Assembly: GCA_013396525.1 (NCBI GenBank)
Contig: VWYX01000928.1
Location: 1 to 64,000 of the forward strand
DNA: 64,000 nt
Direction: 5' to 3'
From: Chaetorhynchus papuensis
Taxonomy: Eukaryota; Chordata; Aves; Passeriformes; Rhipiduridae
Position numbers and translations under genes: made by a program. The number at the start of each line of letters is the position of its first letter. Position 1 is the stretch's first letter. Shown piece after piece: positions 54,801 through 64,000 of this stretch. The notes beneath the pieces were generated by a model. That model ran no database searches and was not told where the DNA came from. It saw only the letters and a program-made list of their open reading frames with translations.

Positions 54801-57800
54801 AATTTTCCAGTCCCCTCTAAAGTTTGCCCAGGTTTTGTGAGGACAGTTTTTTTTCCTGTGAGCACTTTTCTGTAAGACCTCAGATTTGCATCTGCTCTTT
54901 GCATTCGTAGCCAGAAAAGGGGGGAAAAGGAAAAACTACCCAAGCGCACAAACCATGTGCTACAAAAACTGTTTGTCATAAAGACTCTTAGATAGGCCAA
55001 ACCAGGGATTAATTTCTTCAAAACTCTGACCTCTGACAATCCCCTCAGGTCTGGAAATGCAAACACTCCAGGAGAGCAAAGTTCTGCAAAGCATTCACAC
55101 CCCAAAATGACAATATACCTGTCTGTCAAGGTAAGCGCTGTGGCCAATGTGCTCTTGGAGTTAGAAAAGCCTACAAGAAACAGTTTTAGAAACATTTGCC
55201 CACCCATCACTCTTCAGAACAAAATCTCTGGCAAAACTCTTGGTGACAAGACCTTGATGGATAGGGACAGGATGCCCTTCCAGTGAAATCCAAGAATTTC
55301 AGCTTAATTATCATGACTGTTGAAGTGGCTTTTTTAACAAGCGACGCTCGTGAGATACTATGGAAAAGTAATTTTTGTTATGCTGAGGTTAGAAATTTAT
55401 TAAATATCCTCCTAGACACATGTCAAAAACGCAGCATGTAAGGGTTAAGCTCCTGTCCCCTTAATGTTTGGTTGTTAAACACTTCCAGAGAGCCTGGAAC
55501 TACAACTGGGCACTGCACACTCCCAGCTAACTGGCAGACAAGTGTTGCTTTAGGCTTACAAACGCTGTCTTCTCACTCCTGGGACCTGGGTTTATTCCAG
55601 CTTAATCCAGCTACAAATTGTTGTCTTGCAAAGCCTGCAGCTTCTTTTGAATGCCTCCCTCCTCCTCGTAGCCCATAATTACCAGCAATTACCATTCCTG
55701 TTTACCAGGGGCCATTTCTGAGTGGTGGCAGTGCGTGTGTGTTTGTGGAAGGGATGGAGCCTTCATGAAAAGCTGCACGAACTGCCCCAGTGCTCTTGGG
55801 AAGCATAAGACAAATTGGCGTGGAAAACTCAGAGATCTGAATCATCCAAAGGGGAGTTGAGTATTAAGACAAAGCACAAAAAATAAAATATCTGGGTTTG
55901 CTTCATTCCTTTGGAAGACCTACCACAGAGTTGTTTCCCCTACCTGATGTAAATAATTGCTGCTGCAATGCTCAGCCATTCAGAGGCTGTTGTGTTGGAG
56001 CAGTTGCAGGATGATAAAGTACTTTGGAGATAAATTTATATAAAGAGAAATTAGACCTATCCTGCCAGAACAGTGACTCAGCCTAATGTGTGAGTTTATA
56101 GGCTGCCCTGGTCTCGAAAAATCATCCTTCAAGTCTTGGCAGCAAGCACCAGGTGAACATTGTGTTCTTCACATGGAGCATCAAGTTTCTGGGGCTTTGG
56201 CTGCCTGGAACACGTGCTTGGAGAGGTGCTGCTGCACGGGCAATTAAACCCTGCTCTGCCTGGAGCAGCAAACCCCTCTGCCGAGTTTCTGGGCTGTTTG
56301 GTGCATTCAGCAGCTGCGAAGATCCTTCAGAAACAAGCCCAGACTCTAAGGAGATGCTGCATTTCCCAGGAGCATTCTGCTCTGGTCTGTAAGAGGACCC
56401 TGAGTGCTGCCAGATGAGAGGCAGGATGCACTGAGGGTGTCTCCAACACGGGACTCAGACATGTGAGCTGGCTGCATGAGCCACAGCTCCAGGGAGAGAA
56501 TGGATGAGGAGCTGCTGTGAAGCCCAGGGGAGCTGCTTGGCAGCTGACTGGCACCAGGAGTGTGCTGGGGACACCTGGTGCCGTCACCTCTTGCTGTGAA
56601 ACCAGCAAAACGTTAGTGCAGGAGGGGAGCAGAGCTGATGCTGCAGTGCCAGAGCAGCCCTGTCAGTGCTTGGCACACACTCACAGTCCTGCTTCCTCAG
56701 GGGCAGTGATGGCTCATCGATTTTCTCTTGTCTAAGACAGTAAAATGTGCCCTCTGCTCATGGCTCAGCATCTCCTGCAGGCCAGCAGGGTGACTTCTGT
56801 GTCAGCAAGGAAAACAGGCAGTGACAGAAGAGAACTCTCAAATTAATGAGTAGAAGAAGGTGAAGCAACCTATATTCTTTTCTGCTTCGTGGCTTTGTGT
56901 CTGCCATATATTTTAACTCTTCATAAACTCCTGTTTGTCTTTCAAGTAACAAACCAGAGGCTGATAAAACCATCCTAGGACTGGGGCAATAAATCATTTT
57001 CTGTGAGTCTCTATACTGAGCTCTTTTCCTTTCTGTAGAATTTCAGTACCTGAGACCCCAAAACTCTGGTGACTGAAAAAAGAGGGACTAAATCCAGCCA
57101 CATGTGACTGGAGACAGGATACAAGTACATGAAATTAGTGCCCAAACAGCTTCCCACTGTCCCTAATGGCAGCACTGGGATGCTCAGACCCATCTGCAGC
57201 CATTGGCACCTCCCTGGCCTCTGTCTATTCCTCTTTTTTTTTTTTTAAATTCCCTTTTCCCTAAAGGCCTAGGAACCCCTCTTAAGTGATGCTCTGCCCC
57301 TGCTGCTTCTAGAAAAGAAAATAATAAATTGGACTTTAGTGAACTACAGAAACACTTAGAAACTCAAGAAGAAGCTTTTAATTTCTCCTGCATATCCATT
57401 CATGCTTTTGTTCCCCTTTTCCTTCCCTTTCTCCTCACCTCTGAGCTACACATAACCCTGCCAGTACCAGTTCTTTAACCTCATCTGAGCAAGCTTCCCT
57501 GAGCTGTGCAAAGGCAGAAAAACAGCAACTGCTCCAAGTGGGAGATCACAACTCAAAGCAGCAGGTGCTGAACCCCCTCTGACCATGATTAATGCTCACA
57601 CTGAGAACAACTGAGCTCTTCTACAGTCTCAGTGCATATTAGCAATAAAATATTTATTTATAATAGATTTTTTATTTTTACAGTAGTCCAGAAAAAACCC
57701 CTCACATCCCTTTGATGTGCACGACAAGACAAAACCATCCAAAATAAGAGAGAGAAAAGCAGCAATTGGGACCAGTAGTATTTCAGAGCCTGCTTCAACA

Positions 57801-60800
57801 CCCTTTGCTCACATGACATGAGACTCACTTGCAAGAATACCTGACATGGTTAAGCAGTCAGGTTGTGAAGCCTTTTAAAAAGTCTGAATCTTTGCAAAAG
57901 CAAAAAAATTTTGAATAAAGTCGTGCACTGTGCCCACACCAAGGGCTCACTGTGGATTTACAAGTCCATGAGAATTCCTTTGTCCCTTCTACTTGTCTTG
58001 AAGTACAACCAAAGCTCAGTTTGAGATGAAATGCTGATCTGCAGCTTGGTTTGGGGTTCGAGCCATGTGAGTTTTTGTTTTCAGACATAAAGAAAGCTCT
58101 GAAGAAAATACTTCATTCGAGTCATGAGGGGAGGTAATGTAATGGGCTCTAAAAGGCTGTGCTGCAATTTAAAGCTTAGAAAAATGTAGCTGTGAGGCAT
58201 TCACTGAAATAACAACAGGAACACTGATAATAACAAAAAATAATAATAACAGGGACACAAGAGTGAATGCCAGTGTGCATGTAGGAAAACATTACCAAGC
58301 CGCGGAGCAGCAACCCAAAAATTTGAAACAGAAGAAGAAAAAAAGCTCGAGATCTGTAGCAATATTTGGCAAGCAGAATTTGGCACTTTGGACTCAACAT
58401 GCTTTTCTAGTTAAGAGTGCAAGCTACACTGTTTGTACCAGAGGAGGATGACTCTTCGGGATGCAGCTGGAGGGAGACTGAGACTCTCCTGAGCAGCCAT
58501 ATGGGTTTGCAAGTCTGCCCTGAGAAAACAGCATTTTCCTGTAGCTTAAATCATCTCATGTCCCCTCTCTGCTGCCACTGCCCCTTCCCTGAATCCTCCC
58601 AACTCTTATTTTTCTCTTGGCTAAGGGGAGAACACTGGGGTGAGTTCGAGATAACAGCTTAGCCCAGTTGTTGCCACTTGGCCACTCAGAGACTTCCAGA
58701 CACTCCTGTTCCAACAGCACAGGTTGCTGCTGCCTCACAAAGAGCTACTGCAGCACAGCACCTTCCTCACCCGGAGTTCATCGACTCCCATCCATTTCTC
58801 ACCAACCAGATAACCATGAAAACATCCCATATTCCAATTATGAAGTGCCCCAGAACTGTGGTTTTGTCTTTTGAGCTTGAGCACATGACAGGTTGTAAAG
58901 AGCTTTTTCAGCTGCGGGTGGAAGATGCAATAGGAGGTGAAGTAATTCTATTTTTCAAAAGTGGGGTGGCAGGTGAATCCAATTACAAAGCAGAAAATTC
59001 AGCTGTGATTTAGTCATTACAAAACCCTATTGCAAATGCAGAGGGGGGGACTCCTCAGCGTGGTGGTGAAAGCACGGAACACCCCAAGAAACAAACCGGG
59101 CAGCTGCTCCGATCATAAAGAGGAAAAACCTAATGGGAATTGAATAAAATAACATAATCTCAGCAGCAAAACGACTGAGGTGTTTCATAGGCGAGTGTAA
59201 CGCTAAAACCGCCCTTCCCCAGCCTCGAGACAAACCGTGCGCTGCAGCAGCGCTGAGAACTCGCTGCAGTGTATTTTCCAAAGTGCAGGGAGCCAAGAAT
59301 AATATAACATCACCACGCAGACTTCAAAGCCCTGCTCCTCCACTCGCTCGCTGCTCCTGTGCATCCCTCCGGTGCCAAAGCACACAGGGATCGCAGGGCT
59401 CTGCTCAGCAGCTGCTCGGGATGTTTGACACATTTCCCAAACTCTTACAGCACTTGTAAAAGAAGTTTCCAATAGAGGCAGTGCTTTGAGCGGAGCGTTT
59501 ACAAGAAGCAAAGATAAAAAACAAGAGGGAGTTTTGTTTATTGGTTGACTGACACAATTTGCAGATATTTCCTGGAAAAAGGCATCGCTGTAATTGTGCA
59601 GAATATTTTCCTGTGGGACTGCAGATGTTCACAGAAGTGCAAGGGAAGACTTATTGCTCTAGTAGGGAGTAAAGTCATTTTGGGAACCATCTACAGATAA
59701 TGACAACAAAGACTCCCTAACTCAGAGCATTAATTACTTTATGAGCTTTCGCAGGTTGGCAAAGCTGAAAACATCCTAATTTCAGATCAGCTCTGTTTTC
59801 AGAGACAATAAATTCATACTCCAGCTACAGAGCCTTTAAGAAGTGAGAACACTTGGTATCACACTGTGTGAGCAGCATTTTGGCAGAATAAAGATTTCCA
59901 ATCAAAACTGAAGACCCAAACACACAGAAGCGTAGCCGAAACCCTCAACTCCTGTGCTAGACCCGTAAGTACCAAATTCTCCCGAGGTTTGATGGTGTGG
60001 GGTGTGGAGGGCTGGGGAACGGTGGCAGTGACCCTGCAGAAGGGTCACAGGGCTCTGGGTGCTGCCCTGGCAGCCAGGATTTCAGAGTGAGGTCACTGCA
60101 AACCCACAAACACGCAGGTTTTAATTTGCAGATTTTTAACAAAGCCCCAGACCTAAACCACGTACGAGTTAAGATCATAAATTTTCATCTGGGTTGTTAT
60201 GACTATTTTTAGTTTATCAAGTTTTAGAAATGTGTCTGAAACTGCGTGGGAAAGAAAAGAGATAGAACCCCTAACCTAAAAAAGTACCATGGGCACTACC
60301 CAGGGCCAAGTGATGTTTTAAATCAGGGCTGACTCCACAATCAGGAGCAGATATCCCAGCCAGGTCACTGCCACGGAGTTTGGATGGACATAAAAATCCC
60401 ATCATCCTCATCATCCCCATCACCCAACCCCAAATATCCCACTGCACTGCCCACTCAGACAATTGCATGGGAAGCAGCTTGCATTAGACTGGAGCTGATT
60501 TTTTCCCCAGTTTAATAAAAGGTGGCATCAAGAACTCATTCTCACCCGCAAATGCCACACGTAGCCAGCAGCCTGACCTGGCAGGGGTGCTGGAGATTAG
60601 CTGTGCTCCCAAAAGGCAGCACTCCCAAATATTCCATTTAGGCCACTGAGGTCACATCAGTCCTTATGTTCCCTGACAACAAAACTGGGGCGAGGAAGAC
60701 TGATCCTGGATCTCGTTTTGGTTCATTTCGGTCATTTTGCCCATTTTCATAGGGGTTTATAACTTGGCAGTAACCTTGGCAGCTCTGGATTGCATGGAAC

Positions 60801-62330
60801 AGATTGAAGGCAGAAAGCACATTTGCTGCACAGAAGTTCACCAAGGATAACATCTTTTAATATTAAAGCCACCGATAAAAAAGTGAAGTGCTCTAAATAA
60901 TAGAAGCCATATGAGCTGAGGTTAAAAACCAGGGTCCTTGAAGGTGTCCTGATGTTCAACACTTGGGAGTTTTCCCACCAGCTCTGCCACTGGTGTATTT
61001 TATTCATCAGTTTCCCTCAGCTGTAAAACATGAAGTGGTTCTCATGCTACAAAACTGTTCTGCATTTAATAGGTTACAGGGTTTCAAATGCTTTAAACTT
61101 GTAAGCCATACACATACACCACTGAGGCACTTTCACTCTGAAACAGACAATAAGTGACATTAATTTTCATGTGTGACGATTTCTAGTGGCATTTCAGAGA
61201 AACCAAACCACCCAAGGCCTCAAGCCTTGGATGACAACTAAAAGTTTGTGGCATGAACCAGTGGGATTAGGAATAAGCACCTGGCCTCTGCTACATCATC
61301 AGGGGTTTTCTGAGAACAAACAGTTTTATCAACAGTTGTGCGGCTAAAATTCACATGGATCCTCCAGCTCGCTCACACAATGATGGCCCAGGTCCTGTTT
61401 GCAGCCACTGCTCCTGAAAGACCTTTGAAGGACCTGCTCGGGTGCTAAAACGTTTTCTACTCACACCATGAGGGCAAGAGAAGAGGACCAGCTCCAGCCA
61501 AGAGGCTTTTGAACTTCAGAATGTGCCTTCAAAAACCACTGGAGCTGTGATTGTCCTTTCCTACGAGTGGGACCACAGACTGCACCACCAGGATGTCCTC
61601 ACTGCTGACCCTGCTCTTTCCATGCTGTGATCTCCTCCTCAGACCCCTGAAATCTCATAGCCCTGCTCTCAATCTAACAAATAACTCCACGTGACGCCAG
61701 GGCCCTTCTGACACTTGTCCTTCAACGTCTTCCTTTCTCTTTAGGCACTTTGGGGTTGATATTTTATAGCTTTCCCTGACCTAAACATCTCACGGGTGTC
61801 CAGCTTCTCTGTTTTTTTAAAACTAACCTGTTCTGAAGTGTGTTTTTGATGATATTCCTTCAGCAAGGACACGTTAGTGCCTCGTGTGTAGAAAAATAAT
61901 GATTTTACTTCTAACAGAAAATTCAAACCCTGTATGCTTGAGGTACAACTTGCCCCAGAATTAATTATCTACACATGTCCAGCTGGAATTTCACTTTCTT
62001 CACACAGTGTGTTTAAGCATAATAGACACTAAAACAATTATTTATACCACAGACTGGAATTGCTTGGGTAGAACAATGAGAATCTTTTAAAAAACATGTT
62101 TTTAAAGATAAAGCCAACTCGCTTTTCGGCTTCAAATTTAGGTTTTGCAATAAAAGACATTCTACAAAACATTATACCATTGGAAATGCTTTAAAGGAAT
62201 AAATTGAATTTAGAAAGTTCATAGTTATTTTTGTGAAGGGAAATGTGGTGGGGAGTTTGGATTCAAGATCGCACGACATCATAAGCCTTGGAATACTTGG
62301 AATTCTTGAAAGACGGTGGAATTTCCAGAG
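45841..62330. other. Intergenic, no gene seen; possible regulatory sequence
   Basis: About 16.5 kb of mostly unique sequence with A or T runs (47231-47244, 50919-50933, 57235-57246) and short AAT-rich patches near 58228-58250. Open frames up to about 143 codons show no known domain, no exon chain and no matching counterpart. Some AT-rich stretches look like typical non-coding regulatory DNA, but conservation cannot be judged here. Confidence 0.65.
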
Positions 62331-62334
62331 GACT

Positions 62335-62440
62335 AAAAGAAAGCTGGTGGTGTGCCAGTTTTCTAAAAAGGGCAGGTTGGACAGTCTGGCAATGACAGCC
62401 TGGTCAGCCTCCCTTCCCAGACCAGAAAACACAGGAATTC
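62335..62440 (+). mobile_element. Possible ancient CR1/L3-like fragment
   Basis: GCCAGTTTTCTAAAAAGGGC followed by a short gap and GGTCAGCCTCCCTTCC recalls the reverse-transcriptase-region phrase shared by CR1 and L3 LINEs. The match is weak and from memory, and flanking similarity fades quickly. Confidence 0.25.
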
Positions 62441-64000
62441 GAGCAAATGTTTCAACCCATGCAGCTCAAAGAGCATTTATAATTAACCCAAATCAATACA
62501 AGTTGACAGAAAACTGTTTTGGCTGAACTTCAGCAAAAGCTGCTTATTGAGGAGCCAGAAAGACAAAATCAACATGGCAGATATTAAGAGGATTTAAAAT
62601 TAGTTCAATGACATTAGTTAAATGCATTTAAATGGGGAGCCAGAAATGTACCTGCCTACTGAGTCACAAAGTGAGTTTGGGACTGCATTGACAAATTCTG
62701 TTGTAAACTGGAAGAAACAAACAACAAACGTTGACCAAAGATGAGTGCAAAAAACATTGTGGGAGGAGAAGGTAGGGAGAGATTGGTCACTGATCGTGAT
62801 CTGCACCACGTGGGGAGCTGAGCAACCCCAGCACAGCCAAATCTCGTGTCATCCACTCAGCCTCCAGCCCTCCTGCAGGGGCTTCCCTCTGCTCCACAGC
62901 CACTCCAGATCCTCCTCAGGCATCCCACTGGATAACCCAGTAATCAAGAACTCCCAAAGGCGGAATATCCCATGTGGGAAGTGTGGCTGCATCATCTCTG
63001 GGTATGGTACTGGTGCAGGCACTGCCCCAAAACCTGGTATCAACAAAATCTGCCTTGATCATATTCAGTTTGATTCAGGATTAAAAACCAAATTTGTTCC
63101 AGGTAAAGGAGCCTAGGAGTAACACTGGTTTAACTTATTAAGGAGAGGATTCTGTGCTAACTTTTTCGGTACCTAAAAAAAGAGAAGAAATCCAAGAAGA
63201 GGAACATTTCACTCTTAGAGACAAGAATGCTTTTAAGTCCAGTGGGCACAAACACAGAGTAGGACTTAAGGAGCAAATTTAGACACTCTGGTTACCAACT
63301 ATTGGAATAAGTGAAGACAGACTATGATGAATCAGTGGAAACTGTAAGATCAGGATTCTTCCTGTTCAGCGGGGATTAAGCCTTGTGATCCATAACTGCT
63401 GTACGTGACCACAGGAGCCCACTTCTGACTACAATCCTGATGATCTGTCAGTCTCCAGATCCTATCACCTTCCCAAATCCAGAAATGCACAATCCAGCCA
63501 CATCAGAGCAGCAGGGTAAACAGAGCATGGGCATCAAGGCTGGCACGGCTACACTGCATTTATTGATGTGGAACCTGGCCTGTGCCTCCCCGTGTCTACA
63601 TGGAACTGCTCTGTGCCATCAAAGCAAACCCACTCAGAGCAGTTTTTATTGTCAACTTTTGAGCAAAATAAAATTTGATATTACCTTCAAGAAAAACCAA
63701 CACGACATGATTTAAATATTCATATTTTAGGAAGACGGAATGTTTTTATTACTAACACATGCAAAGAAAATATTGCAATGTTTATGCGAATGTCACATGC
63801 TTTAATAAACAGTGATAGAAGTTCATATTTGTGTTCATTCTTGCCTCTAGAACAAACCTTCCGTGACCTTTCTGGGATGCAGAGCATTTTAGACCAGTGT
63901 TTATAAAGTTCCTGGTTACCTAACAGCTTTGAGCTGGCATGAAGGCACATGGTGCAGAACAGGGACTTTAGAAATTTTTATGAAAGATCAAAAGAAAAGA
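62441..64000. other. Intergenic, no gene seen
   Basis: Unique AT-rich sequence up to the window edge. No exon with plausible splice sites or known protein similarity is seen. Confidence 0.65.

Noticed and set aside
58049..58062. tRNA B-box-like GGTTCGAGCC
   Set aside because: No matching A-box or cloverleaf can be drawn from the upstream sequence.

Overview
The window is vertebrate nuclear DNA, most likely from a bird. It carries intron-containing genes, CpG-island promoters and several copies of a CR1-type LINE whose 3' tails resemble avian and reptilian CR1. The introns are very short for these genes: each occupies about 13 kb. I recognise two protein-coding genes, UPRT and ZDHHC15, which are also neighbours in human (Xq13.3). 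The species cannot be named from the sequence alone.

Layout. Positions 1-12801 hold UPRT on the + strand: a CpG-island first exon and six further coding exons, with a complete 278-residue reading frame. A poly(A) signal follows at 13070. Positions 13.1-21.3 kb separate the two convergent genes and contain no recognisable gene; the lower part of ZDHHC15's 3' UTR probably lies here. Positions 21330-34515 hold ZDHHC15 on the - strand: eleven coding exons with a complete 340-residue frame, and a second CpG island at 34.0-34.65 kb. A CR1 copy starts about 0.2 kb upstream of the ZDHHC15 start codon. From 35.2 kb to the end (about 28.8 kb) I see no gene, only small CR1 remnants, simple repeats and unique AT-rich sequence that could hold regulatory elements.

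Every exon of both genes was placed by reading frame, GT/AG boundaries, phase continuity across junctions and recalled similarity to the human proteins. Both frames close without a stop or frameshift. UPRT is a uracil phosphoribosyltransferase homologue whose vertebrate members have lost the standard uracil-binding signature. ZDHHC15 is a Golgi-type DHHC protein S-acyltransferase. They have no known joint pathway; their adjacency is conserved synteny, not an operon.

The observations most worth checking are: a possible intronic polyadenylation isoform of ZDHHC15 with a different C-terminus; a 20-unit, 14/12-bp GC-rich minisatellite just upstream of UPRT exon 5; a Ser for Thr change in the ZDHHC15 TTxE motif; a weak exon 4 donor and a 33-nt exon encoding the ZDHHC15 catalytic motif; a CTCF-like site and a CR1 copy at the ZDHHC15 promoter; and two perfect 12-bp inverted repeats. 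I found no sign of a previously undescribed multi-gene system.
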